A stretch of DNA of 64,000 nt, taken from Wurfbainia villosa. Taxonomy: Eukaryota > Streptophyta > Magnoliopsida > Zingiberales > Zingiberaceae. The stretch covers positions 39,396,113 through 39,460,112 of the forward strand of contig CM045987.1 of assembly GCA_025175895.1 (NCBI GenBank). The letters are read 5' to 3'. How positions within the stretch are numbered: position 1 is the first letter of the stretch; the number at the start of each line of letters is the position of its first letter. Positions 33,970 through 44,357 of the stretch are shown here, in pieces. Made by a program: the position numbers and the translations under genes. The notes beneath the pieces are model-generated. The model made no database searches, was not told the origin of the DNA, and worked only from the letters and a program-made list of their open reading frames with translations.

Positions 33970-34107
33970 ATCTCCCACTTATACTAAAAGACTATGTTGT
34001 CCTCAAACTGCCATACATTTGATTCTCATTCCCTCCACATGCCTATCAAAACCTCTCGCCAGAAAGCCCATAGTGAAAGGATCTACTAGGGTATCCTCTT
34101 ATGCAAT

Positions 34108-34920
34108 CTAGGCGACAACACCTTCTACCTCCTTTACGATTTCTCGTATCAGGTGGTACTTGCGCTCTATGTATTTACTTGCCTTATGGACTCGTGGTTC
34201 CTTCGAGTTTGCAACTGCACCACTATTATCACAATATATTGTGATAGTTCTGGGAAAACAAGGATTCACATCCAAGTCCATCAAGAAGTTACTGAGGCAC
34301 ATAGCTTCTTTGGCCGCCTCAGAGGCTGCCACATACTCAGCTTCCATGGTAGAGTCCGCCACACATTTCTGCTTGACACTCCTCCATACAATGGCTCCAC
34401 CTCCCAAGGTAAACACAAAACCTCAGGTAGACTTACTGTTATCCCTATCTGATTGGAAGTCGAAATCTGTATAACCCACAGGGAGTAATTGGTCTACCTG
34501 GTAAACTAGCATAAAATCCCTAGTCCTTCTCAGGTACTTCAATATATGCTTTACCGCAGTCCAATGTCCCTGTCCTGGATTACTCTGATATCTGCTGACC
34601 ATGCCCACGACAAAGCAGATATCTGGTCTCGTATAGAGCATAGCATACATGAGGCTTCCTACTGCCAAAGCATAAGGAACCGCCTTCATCTCCTCTATCT
34701 CCTCAGATGTTCTAGGACACATCTCCTTAGATAAAGGAACTCCATGCTTGAAAGGTAGAAAACCATTCTTGGAGTTTTGCATGCTAAAACGATCCATAAT
34801 GATGTCTATGTATGAAGCTTGAGATAAGCACAACATCCTTTTCCTGCGATCCCTTATAACCTTGATCCCAAGGATGTGTCCCATTTCTCCCAAGTCCTTC
34901 ATATCAAACTGTTTGGACAA
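34108..34920 (-). pseudogene. A2 RNase H and RT C-terminus
   Basis: The frame 34423-34920 carries FDMKDLGEMGHILGIKVIRD, SYIDIIMDRFSMQNSKNGFLPF, and the start of RNase H (YALAVGSLMYAMLYTRPDICFVVGMVSRYQ). The frame 34108-34416 carries KQKCVADSTMEAEYVAASEA (catalytic acidic residues), YCDNSGAVANSKEPRVHKAS and KYIERKYHLIREIV. RNase H removes template RNA during reverse transcription. Between the two frames one indel is present (34417-34422). The stop at 34108 is the end of pol; the 3' LTR follows after ~140 bp. This region keeps the uninterrupted sequence at 34719 that is the insertion site of the B LTR in A1. Confidence 0.88.
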
Positions 34921-35948
34921 CTATACTCTTACGTCCGATAACACCTTGACATTGTTGCCAATTAACAAAATGTCATCTACGTATAGTACAAGAAATACCA
35001 CTACGTTTCCGTCACATCTCTTGTATACACAAGACTCATTCGGACTTTGAATAAATCCATAAGACTAGATTACCTCATCAAAGCGGATGTTCCAAGACCT
35101 CGAAGCTTGCTTCAATCCATAAATGGATCGATTAAGCTTACACACAAGATGCTCTTTGTCCTTTGCAATGAATCCCTCTGGTTGCTTCATATAGATGTTT
35201 TCCTCAAGACTTCCATTAAGGAAAGTTGTCTTGACATCCATCTGCCATACCTCATAATCCATATGAGCAGCAATGCATAAAAAAATCCAGATAGACTTAA
35301 GCATGGCTACTGGCAAAAAGGTCTCCTCATAATCGATACCCTCTTTTTGAGTATACCCTTTCACAATAAGCCTTGCTTTGAAGGTCTCAACCATCCCATC
35401 TATTCCTCTCTTTCTTTTGTAGATCCACTTGCATCCAATGGTTTTTACACCATCAGGTGGTTCTACTAGCTCCCAGACCTGATTTGAATCCATAAATTCA
35501 ATCTCAGCCTTGCACTTTGCCAAGATACTGCATCTTTATCTTGGATTGCCTCGTCATATGTCCAGGGATCAGGTTCATATTCGTCAGGGACCAAATCAAA
35601 AGATTCTCCCAAGAACATGAATCTATTAGGCTGTCTCACAACCCTCCCACTATGATGAGGTATCACCTATGTATCCTCTATGACACGTGGTGCAGTGACT
35701 TGTGGTATATTCTCTTGTACCGGTGGTACTGAAGAAGTGACTTCCCCTTTCAATTTCTCCAGAACAATCTTACTCATGGGTTTGTGGTTCATTACATAGT
35801 CTTCCTCTAGAAATCTGGCGTTCGTGCTAACGATCACCCTCTGATCTCTAGGACTATAAAACAAACCACATTTCGTTCCTCTAGGATAGCCAAAGAACAT
35901 GCATACTTCTGTATGAGGTTCCAACTTACCATCATCTACCTTCAGCAC
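34921..35948 (-). pseudogene. A2 RT and integrase tail
   Basis: The frame 35065-35523 has VWELVEPPDGVKTIGCKWIY, ARLIVKGYTQKEGIDYEETF, MDVKTTFLNGSLEENIYM and GLKQASRSWN. The YVDD box lies downstream in broken frame (34960-35040 region). 35466-35666 and 35667-35948 hold the linker (HHSGRVVRQPNRFMFLGE) and integrase end (VCMFFGYPRGTKCGLFY, FLEEDYVMNHKP). Three frame changes and a stop near 35667 break the polyprotein. It is more complete than A1 in that the Gln before MDVKT is kept. Confidence 0.86.
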
Positions 35949-36002
35949 ATGTGCTAGACTCCCCCAAATCCGAATGTGTCTTAGACTTGGCTTTTACCCA
36001 GT

Positions 36003-36397
36003 CTAAAATTCTATGGGAGTAGAAGACACTGATTTAGATGGAACCAAGTTTGGAATGTACACTGTCGTATCTAGAGAATATCCCCAGAACGAATCTGGCA
36101 ACTCAGAATAACTCATCATCAATCTAACCATCTCCATAAGAGTAATATTCCTTCGCTCTACTACACCATTCTGCTGGGGTTTGCCAGGTGCAGACAATTG
36201 GGATTGAATCCCAGCCTCTGATAAGTAATTCCTAAACTCTCCCAAGAGGTACTCACAACCACTATCAGATAGTAGTGACTTGATACTTTTACCTTGATGT
36301 TTCTCCGCATCAGCCTTGAATTCTTTGAACTTGTTAAAGCATTCAGACTTGCGGCGCATCAAGTAAATGTATCAATATCTCGAATAATCATCTATAA
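36003..36397 (-). pseudogene. A2 integrase core, 3' part
   Basis: The frame shows SLLSDSGCEYLLGEFRNYL (the RG of the usual SDRGGEY is altered), GKPQQNGVVERRNITLMEMV and FWGYSLDTTVYI. It is cut at 36397 by element C, whose left target duplication TATAA is at 36393-36397. The 5' half of the integrase resumes at 44044. Confidence 0.87.
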
Positions 36398-37736
36398 TGT
36401 TGGATCGAAAGTGTCGCTAGAGGGGGGGGGTGAATAGCGATACGGTGTCGTTAAAAACTTTTGCAATAAGTAAAAAGCAAGTAGAGAATGCACAGCGGAA
36501 ATATAAAGTAGACAAGATATTTTTACGTGGTTCACAATCTTTCGATTGCTAATCCACGGCCCTAGTGATCCTTGATCACGTACGGAGGGCAATTCACTAA
36601 AACCACTCCTCTTCGTTGGAAGTAGGAGCAACGATTACAAAAAGAAATCAAGGCAAAGGGACACTCCCCCTTTCCTTGTTACGATTAAAGCACAAAGACA
36701 ATTTAAAGAAGTAGAACTTAAATAAATATACCGACAACTCTTATAAGTAGAAGATGTAGCTTTCGTTGTCGGCGGCACTTCGTCGTAGCAAATGTGAGTA
36801 GTAGTAGCGGCGTTACGACGGCGTGTTGAGAGCTCTTGAATTCTTGTAATTTGCTTGGCTTGAACATGTCTATTTATGGATATTGATCTATGAATTTAGA
36901 CATAGGTAGTGTCCAAGGTGAGGTTCTTATCCCCCAAGACTTGTTCATCCACATCCCCAACTCAAGGATGAGGTGTTTCATCCAACCACCTTGTGCCACC
37001 TCCAACCTCCTTGTGCGCAAACTCAAGGATGAGGTGTTTCATCCAACCACCTTGTGCCACCTCCAACCTCCTTGGGCGCCAACTTGAGGATGAGGTGTTT
37101 CATCCAACCACCTTGTGCCACCTCCAACCTCCTTGGGCGCCAACTTGTTGGAGCCATTCAACTTGTGCCACATCATGGGAGCCAACCATCTTGTGCCAAC
37201 TCACCTTATTTTGGGCGCCCACCACAAGGAAGCTTGGTGATGGTTTGGATGTCCACCTTGATGCCACATCACCCTTTGTACCAAAACACGAGTCAAGTCC
37301 AAATTCACCCCCTTGAAATTCGAGCTCTTCTCGAGGTCGGAACTTGACTAGCAGCTTGATGTAGTCAAAGGGTTTTGACCGCAAAGATACAAGTTAGCTT
37401 AAAATATAAAGTACGATGGTTCTAACCATCCGATCTCGACCTAGACCTTCCATTGGAGGTATTGGGTCCTGATCTACGCTTAACGACCTTGCTTCGCTTT
37501 CACACGAGCTTACCTTGTAGCCTCGCTTGGTCTTCACCCGAGTACCTCGGCTTCCTCAAGTCCCTCTGGCGTTGCCCGACCACCTCGGTTCCCACCGGGT
37601 GTCGCAGACCTTCCGCTCAACTTTAGCATTTCTGCACACTTAATTGAGCTCGTAAGATAACAAATATACCCTTAACTATTGAGCCTTTTGCCATAATCAA
37701 AATACTGGTTCGACTTTGGTGCCCACTGCACCAACA
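36398..37736 (-). repeat. 3' LTR of C
   Basis: 1339 bp; on plus it runs from TGTTGGATCG to CCAACA. It holds three 61-bp direct repeats (36961-37143) built on GATGAGGTGTTTCATCCAAC. It is very similar to the 5' LTR, and differences are mostly short indels. Open frames at 36890-37384 are translations of the repeats. Confidence 0.93.
36961..37143. repeat. 61-bp triple repeat in C 3' LTR
   Basis: Three almost identical units at 36961, 37022 and 37083. The 5' LTR has the same at 43270-43452. Confidence 0.95.
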
Positions 37737-37750
37737 ATCTCCCCCTTTTT
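37737..37750 (-). promoter_or_regulatory. Polypurine tract of C
   Basis: The minus strand reads AAAAAGGGGGAGAT next to the LTR, identical to the PPT of G. Confidence 0.9.
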
Positions 37751-37800
37751 GATTCATGGCAAACCGACACAAAAGTTAAGGAAAAATTACATAACAAAGA

Positions 37801-38043
37801 AGCTAGCATAATGATTAAGCATGAATGAGCTAGCATAAAGATTAAATATGAATGAGCTAGCATAATGATTAAGCATGAATGAGCTAGCATAAAGATTAAA
37901 TATGAATGAGCTAGCATAAAGATTAAATATGAATGAGCTAGCATAATGATTAAATATGAATGAGCTAGCATAATGATTAAGTATGAATGAGCTAGCATAA
38001 AGATTAAGCATGAGTGAGCTAGCATAAAGATTAAGCATGAGTG
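37801..38043. repeat. 27-bp tandem array in C 3' region, nine units
   Basis: Nine units of a 27-bp repeat (core AGCTAGCATAAAGATTAA, then a TATGAATG-type end) lie ~50 bp from the PPT. The units differ at a few sites (AAAG/AATG, AAATATG/AAGCATG). Frames through it translate as repeats of MLAHSYLI and have no coding meaning. Confidence 0.96.
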
Positions 38044-38625
38044 AGAAATATTATTGTTTCAAGTCCCCTTTGAGGTAACCTCCTTGACCAAGGTGAGTTC
38101 TTGAAAAATAATTTTTACTCCCTTAATAGTTGCTTAAGTAAACGGAATTACTTAATATAAAAGGTAATAATTTTGTTTACTTTCTTCCTTACTTTTGTGA
38201 CTTTCTCCCCTTTTGCCTTAACTCAAAAAGTTTGTAAATATATTTTAAGGTTTGTAAGTCCAAGCAAGTTCCCAATATAAATATTTTTTTTTTAAAATAA
38301 TAATAAGCTTGAAAATATGTTCATCTAAAATTTACAACTCCGGTTGGACTTGATTGATATAGAATGATCAATAAGTCTTGAAGGAGTTGATTAATTTTAA
38401 ATAATTATACTCCATGGTTCATGTCGATGCAATCTACGCTCGAACAGGAGTAAGGTCCTAACATCTCACGCCTGCTCACGTATAATTACACAAACACATT
38501 AGTCCTATGTGTTGTGAGATGTGTTGGCTCCTTAAATCTATAGGTATATGATTTCTAAGGTAAGACTTAGGCTAATTTCATAAAAAGAAGCAAAAGTAGA
38601 GTACATATATAGAAAAATTTAAATC
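38044..38625 (-). other. C 3' non-coding region with inverted repeat
   Basis: This lies between the pol stop and the 27-bp array. It carries CATCTCAC/GTGAGATG arms at 38462-38469 and 38514-38521. The segment is homologous to E 63878-64000. Confidence 0.8.
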
Positions 38626-39247
38626 CTACTCTATTACGCACATACCTAACTTTCGTCTTAATAAACTAAATTCGGCTTCGGGTAGTGGTTTGGTGAAGAT
38701 GTCCGCTAGGTTTGATTTGGACTCAACATACTCTAGTTGTATAGTTCCATTAGTTACATGTTCCCTAATGAAGTGGTGTTTAACTTCTATATGTTTTGTC
38801 CTAGAATGACATATTGGATTTTTAGTTAAGTTAATTGAACTAATGTTATCTATGTAGGTTTTAATGTTGTTAAAGATTAAGCTAAAGTCTTGGAGAGTGT
38901 GCTTCATCCACGTGAGTAGAGACACACTCACCCATCGCAACGTATTCGGCTTCGGTGGTAGATAAGGCAACGCAATGCTGCTTCCTACTGCACCAACTTA
39001 CTAGACTCGAGCCGAGGATTTGACAACAACCACTCGTGCTCTTTCTATCGAGTTTACTACCGGCATAGTCGGAGTCGGAGTAGCCGATTAGATTAAACTC
39101 GGTAGATCTAGGGTACCAAATACCTACGTTTAGCGTGCCCTTTAGATATCTAAGGATACGCTTGACTAGGGTTAGGTGAGACTCCTTGGCATAGGTTTGT
39201 AACCTTGCGCACATACTTACCGCGAATAAAATGTCGGGTCGGCTCAT
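38626..39247 (-). pseudogene. C RNase H
   Basis: The frame 38882-39247 begins MSRPDILFAVSMCARLQTYA, then HLTLVKRILRYLKGTLNVGI, GYSDSDYAGSKLDRKSTSGC and CVALSTTEAEYVAMGECV. The shifted frame 38626-38970 ends with NISSINLTKNPICHSRTKHI, EVKHHFIREHV, ESKSNLADIFTKPLPEAEF and LRRKLGMCVIE, then a stop. Key acidic residues are kept; a frameshift lies near 38900-38970, where ~20 residues differ from E. It is the 3' end of the C pol. Confidence 0.9.
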
Positions 39248-39267
39248 GGTTAAGTATAGGAGACTTC

Positions 39268-40503
39268 CTATCGCTCCCTATAGTATTTTAGGTCAATGGG
39301 TTTTCCTTCTACATCTTCGTTTATATTAACATTAGTTGCCATAGGTGTATTGATTATTTTAGCATCTTGCATTCCAAATCGATTTATTAAGTCCTTAGTA
39401 TATTTTTGTTGATGTAAATATATTCCATCTTTAGTTTGTTTAATTTGTAAACCTAAGAAGAAACTTAACTCTCCCACTAAATTCATTTCAAATTCACTTT
39501 CCATAAGTGAGATGAATTCGCTTAGCAGATCGAGTTGGTAGTTCCAAAAATTATATCATCTACATAGATTTGGGCTATAAAGATTTCTTTTCCTACGGTT
39601 TTAACGAATAAGGTTGGGTCGACTAAACCTTGGTTGAATCCTTTGGACTTAAGATAGATCGAAAGCCTGTCGTACCAAGCTCTTGGGGCTTGTTTGAGTC
39701 CATATAGGGCTTTCTTAAGTCTAAGGACATGGTCGTTTATCTAGATTTTCGAATCCGGGAGGTTGAATTACGTAAAATTCTTCCTTAATTTATCCATTCA
39801 AAAATGCTTAATTGAAATCCATTTGAAACAATTTAAAACATGTGCAAAGATATGCTAACAACATTCGGATGGACTCTAGTCGCTACTGGGCGAGGTCTCA
39901 TCGTAATCTAAACCTTCGACTTGACTAAACCCTTTTGCGACTAACCTAGCTTTATTTCTAACTACTTCACCTTTATCATCAAGTTTATTTCGAAATACCC
40001 ACCTTGTTCCAATAATTGATTTTTCTTTAGGTGGTGGTACTAATTCCCAGACTTCATTTCTAGTGAATTGAGCTAGCTCTTCTTGCATAGCAATAATCCA
40101 GTCGGGATCAAGAAGTGCTTGTTCAATAGTTTTGGGTTCGATTTTGGAAATTAACGAGATTTGACTAAGGTTTCGATATGAAGCTCTAGTTCGAACCCTA
40201 AATTTGGATCACCTATAACTTGATTGATAGGATGATTTGTTTGAGTCTTAGTGTGACTCGGGTTAGGTCATCTATCACTTGGTCGATAGGATGACTTGGG
40301 TGAGTTCTAGTTTGACTTGGGTTAGAGTCATCTATCACTTGGTCGATAGGATGACTTGGGTTAGGACGAGATTCAAGTTCAAGATCAGAGTCGGGTTTGC
40401 TATAAGTTGATTTGCTAGTTGGTTTTGTTAAGGATTGAACGGGTTCGTGTCCTTCGTCGAAAACTATATTAATGGTTTCTTCGACTCTTATGTGTAGGAT
40501 CAA
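39268..40503 (-). pseudogene. C RT and integrase tail, joined by deletion
   Basis: 40213-40503 starts at VEETINIVFDEGHEPVQSL (integrase tail) and holds three repeats of a (S/T)HPIDQVIDD motif. 39876-40088 has VWELVPPPKEKSIIGTRWVF, then NKARLVAKGFSQVEGLDYDE. Between 39500 and 39870 the RT palm is in broken frames, with YVDD visible (AQIYVDDIIFG near 39550-39590). 39268-39504 has ESEFEMNLVGELSFFLGLQI. Everything from protease to the integrase core is missing; the join is at about 40490-40510. Confidence 0.88.
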
Positions 40504-40507
40504 TGGA

Positions 40508-41000
40508 ATTACTAAAGGGTTGTTTGTAAGTTTTTAAACCTAAATCATCTCACCAATATCTACATGATCAAAACATGTTATTCCTATGTGTTATTATTGT
40601 GAGATGACTTTCAATTTTACTTGATTAATTTTAATGAATTTAAATTAACCAACATTAGGTTAGATTCGGATTTAGTCTAAGCTCATCAAGTAATCTTTTC
40701 AAGAGATTAGCTTCCAGGTCGTGGCGAGGCACAGAGGCCTTCTTTGATCGGAACAACGACCACTTCCTTAGACAAAGCTAATTTCAAGAAATTGATAACT
40801 CGACTTACTTGAGACTAGATCTTGGTCTAACTAGTTATTTTTGAAAAGAGGCTCCCCGAGGCTCAATCTTTTCGTAGGATTTTAGTTGATTTATTTTTGA
40901 AAAGAGGCTCCCCGAGTCTCAATCTTTTCGCAGGATTTTAGTTGGTTATGAGTCCTATCTAACCATTCTAAAAATAAAGGAAAAACTAAGCATGCAATTT
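40508..41000 (-). other. C gag-pol gap with conserved RNA elements
   Basis: About 490 non-coding bases follow gag. In minus sense the order is two tandem copies of a GAAAAGA...TCTTTTC hairpin (40849-40935), then the GGTCG...AGGC/GCCT...CGACC block (40717-40761), then the long inverted repeat TCATCTCAC/GTGAGATGA (40545-40607). The same blocks occur in E. Confidence 0.8.
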
Positions 41001-42360
41001 CTAAGACTTAACAAAAATACATTTTGTATTGGCTCCCCCTGGACCATTGAATCGAGTGGGTCTATTCACATAGTGAATTTGGTCCTTGGGAACCCAATAC
41101 ATGTTAGATCCTAAAGTTGAAATCAAAGTGATCTTAGGGACCCATGCTTGGACATTTTTCTTATGTTGGTTTACTATAGACATATATGACTTATTGGTTG
41201 TATTTGAGTTAAACCCGAGTCCGGCCTTGTTGTACACGGCCCTTTGTGATCCAAGTAAGAGGTCAAGTCCCTTGGATCCCAAAGTGAACCTTTCCAACGT
41301 GTTCCTAAGGTCTTCGACTTGTGTTTTCAAAAGCGAGTTCTCAACTTCAAGCTTTTCAACTTGAGTTGAGTCCTCCTCTTGAATACGAGTAGTCGAAGAG
41401 GTTAGGGAGACCTCATGTTTGAGAAGGTTAACCTCCTCAATTAGGGTCTCGACCTTGGACTCTGACTTAGCTAGTTTCTTATTTAAAAATTTAATTGCAC
41501 CATACAAAGTATTAAGTAACGACCGACTTACCCTTAATGATTCTTTTGAACCGGATACGGATCCGTGGCTTGTCTTGAATGGAAGCTCATCATCGGATTC
41601 GGACTCGGACTCTTCGTCGGTTTCGGAGTCGTGCTCGGTCGGCTTGGCCATTAGAGCTTGGATATCGTCTTCTTCCTCCGAGGGTGGCTTGCTTGGGGGC
41701 TTCTTCTTCTTGGAACCTGCAACTAACGCAATACTCTTCTCGGCACGGACCACGTTAGTTTGCTCATGTAATTCAAGTTCAAAACAATTCGCTAACCTAA
41801 TCTTAGAAAGGTCTGGAGACCTTGTAGGCATCGACCATGGATGCCCACAAGGTGGTCCTAGGAAACGAGTTAAGAGAATACCGATAAGGTCGCGATCCGA
41901 CCTTTGTCCGATGGCATGGAGTTGGTTGACGATGTCTTGGATACGAGCATGTAGTTGAGTTGCCTCATTTTCCCGCATTTTCAAGTTATACAATTTATTT
42001 AAAAGTAAATCTCTTTTACATACCTTCGTGTCGCTTGCGTTCGTAGTTCCACTAGCTTGGTCCATAAGTCCTTTGCACTAATGAAGGGCCGACGCGTTGA
42101 ACTCTTCCTTGGACAACCCACATTGCAAGATTTGAGTTGCCTTGGCATCGGCTTCTACTTGTTTTTTCATGGAATTTGACCATTGATCGTAACCCAAAGA
42201 TTCACCATCTTCATTAATAGGAAGTGTGAAACCGGTTTGATTACGATCCACATCTCGATTTGGGTTTTAAGAAAGCATTCCATCCGACCCTTCCAATAAC
42301 GAAAGTCATTACCGCTGTAAAACGGGGTCGGGCGGTGCTAAACCCTTCGAGATGGGCCAT
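41001..42360 (-). pseudogene. C Gag
   Basis: The start is at the ATG at 42360 (MAHLEGFSTARP-like, as in E), followed by a frame-broken N-terminus to about 42066. The open frame 41001-42065 (354 residues) carries the Gag core (LLLNKLYNLKMRENEATQLH, VNQLHAIGQRSDRDLIGILL) and an acidic hinge (ETDEESESESDDELPF). A coiled coil follows (SKVETLIEEVNLLKHEV), then the Sire-type C-terminal domain (FTLGSKGLDLLLGSQRAV, VQAWVPKITL, YWVPKDQIHYV, GPGGANTK). I see no CCHC knuckle: the Lys-rich KKKKPPSKPPSEEEDD passes directly to the acid hinge, so the knuckle seems deleted. Gag would form particles, but this copy lacks RNA-binding Cys/His. Confidence 0.88.
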
Positions 42361-42703
42361 TTAAAAACAAGAAGAAGAACGATTTAAAAAGAATCTTGCA
42401 AAACACACACGAAAGAATATTCCAAGACTTTCGCCTTGGATTAGTAGGGGAAGTAAAAAGATATATAAAATGTAACTTGCAAAAGAAATAAACAATCAAA
42501 TGCGAATGTCGCTGAAGTTCCGAGGACAACCTTACTCGGATCTAACCCAAGGACAACCTTATCCGGATCCTAAAGCCTCTAATGCAATTCTATATGTAGG
42601 AGAAGATAAGCAAGTGAAATAATTATACGAAAACAGAAATAAATAAATAAAAATCTGTAAAAAAGAAAACAAAGCTAGATTGGTGGTTTCACTGAATCTT
42701 AGC
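42361..42703 (-). other. C 5' leader
   Basis: This is non-coding leader between gag and the PBS. In sense direction it includes a CTTTTTACTTCCCC-like stretch. I see no gene. Confidence 0.7.
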
Positions 42704-42715
42704 GCCTCGATACCA
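42704..42715 (-). promoter_or_regulatory. Primer-binding site of C
   Basis: The minus strand reads TGGTATCGAGGC two bases after the LTR, a variant of the initiator-Met complement. E has TGGTATCGTATCGAGC, so the CG form is shared by this subfamily. Confidence 0.8.
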
Positions 42716-42717
42716 AT

Positions 42718-44043
42718 TGTTGGATCGAAAGTGTCGCTAGAGGGGGGGGGGCGAAGAGCGATACGATGTCGTTAAAAACTTTTGCAATAAGTAAAAAGCA
42801 AGTAGAGAATGCACAGCGGAAATATAAAGTAGACAAGATATTTTTACGTGGTTCACAATCTTTCGATTGCTAATCCACGGCCCTAGTGATCCTTGATCAC
42901 GTACGGAGGGCAATTCACTAAAACCACTCCTCTACGTTGGAAGTAGGAGCAACGACATAAAAGAAATCAAGGCAAAGGACACCCCTTTCCTTGTTACGAT
43001 TAAAGCACAAAAGACAATTTAAAGAAGTAGAACTTAAATAAATATACCGACAACTCTTATAAGTAGAATGTCGGGCGGCACTTCGTCAGAGCAAATGTGA
43101 GTAGTAGTAGCGGTGTTACGACGGCGTGTTGAGAGCTCTTGAATTCTTGTAATTTGCTTGGCTTGAACATGTCTATTTATGGATATTGATCTATGAATTT
43201 AGACATAGGTAGTGTCCAAGGTGAGGTTCTTATCCCCCAAGACTTGTTCATCCACATCCTTTGCGCCAACTCAAGGATGAGGTGTTTCATCCAACCACCT
43301 TGTGCCACCTCCAACCTCCTTGTGCGCCAACTCAAGGATGAGGTGTTTCATCCAACCACCTTGTGCCACCTCCAACCTCCTTGGGCGCCAACTTGAGGAT
43401 GAGGTGTTTCATCCAACCACCTTGTGCCACCTCCAACCTCCTTGGGCGCCAACTTGTTGGAGCCATTCAACTTGTGCCACATCATGGGAGCCAACCATCT
43501 TGTGCCAACTCACCTTATTTTGGGCGTCCACCACAAGGAAGCTTGGTGATGGTTTGATGTCCACCTCGATGCCACATCACCAGTGTACCAAAACACGAGT
43601 CAAGTCCAAATTCACCCTTGAAATTCGAGCTCTTCTCGAGGTCGAACTTGACTAGCAGCTTGATGTAGTCAAAGGGTTTTGGACCGCATGATACAAGTTA
43701 GCTTAAAATATAAAGTACGATGGTTCTAACCATCTGATCTCGACCTAGACCTTCCATTGGAGGTATTGGGTCGGATCTACGCTTAACGACCTTGCTTCGC
43801 TTTCACACGAGCTTACCTTGTAGCCTCGCTTCCGGTCTTCACCCGAGTACCTCGGCTTCCTCCGAAGTCCCTCTGGCGTTGCCCGACCACCTCGGTTCCC
43901 ACCGGGTGTCGCAGACCTTCCGCTCAACTTTAGCATTTCTGCACACTTAATTGAGCTCGTAAGATAACAAATATACCCTTAACTATTGAGCCTTTTGCCA
44001 TAATCAAAATACCGGTTCGACTTTGGTGCCCACTGCACCAACA
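42718..44043 (-). repeat. 5' LTR of C
   Basis: 1326 bp; pairs with 36398-37736. It has the same 61-bp repeats at 43270-43452. Differences from the 3' LTR are mainly deletions of 1-20 bases (for example near 42951-43000 and 43068-43090). Confidence 0.93.
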
Positions 44044-44357
44044 TATAAAAGAGACGAAATACTCAAAACCACCTCTAGCCTGGATAGACATAGGACCACA
44101 CAAATCAGAATGAACCAATTCTAACACATCTTTGGCTCTATACCCCTTGGCCTTAAAAGGCCTCTTGGTCATTTTACCCTCCAAGTAAGATTCGCAGGTT
44201 GGGAAATCTTCGACCACTAATGAACCCAGAGGTCCATCAGCTATCAACCTTTGAATTCTTCTTAGGTTAATATGACCAAGTCTAAGATGCCAAAGATATG
44301 TTTGGTTCATCTTCGAAGGTTCTTTTCTCTTATTGGAATTAGAAGATGAGTTATTAA
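44044..44357 (-). pseudogene. A2 integrase zinc-binding part
   Basis: This is the other half of the A2 integrase cut by C: MNQTYLWHLRLGHINLRRIQ, then TCESYLEGKMTKRPFKAKGY and LVHSDLCGPMSIQARGGFEYF. The HHCC site has lost one Cys (CESY in place of CESC in A1). It stops at 44357, where B leader sequence begins after a short shared AACTA. Confidence 0.87.

Larger units (their letters stand above)
36398..44043 (-). mobile_element. Element C: Sire/Maximus-like copia, internally deleted
   Basis: This is a 7646-bp minus-strand element with two LTRs (42718-44043 at its 5' side, 36398-37736 at its 3' side) and a perfect 5-bp target duplication TATAA (36393-36397 and 44044-44048) in the A2 integrase. 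Inside are PBS, gag, gag-pol gap, a pol missing protease and most of integrase, a 3' non-coding region and a PPT. It is a defective copy that could move only with enzymes supplied by relatives such as E. Confidence 0.95.

Noticed and set aside
36890..37384. Several open frames with FIQPPCATSNLL repeats, also at 43193-43655
   Set aside because: Translation of the 61-bp LTR repeats; both LTRs show them and no start context or domain is seen.
37672..38038. Repetitive frame MLAHSYLI x9
   Set aside because: Same reason: a 27-bp tandem array in non-coding sequence of C.
37801..38043. Possible CRISPR-like array
   Set aside because: Units are directly adjacent with no unique spacers, and the DNA is plant retrotransposon sequence.
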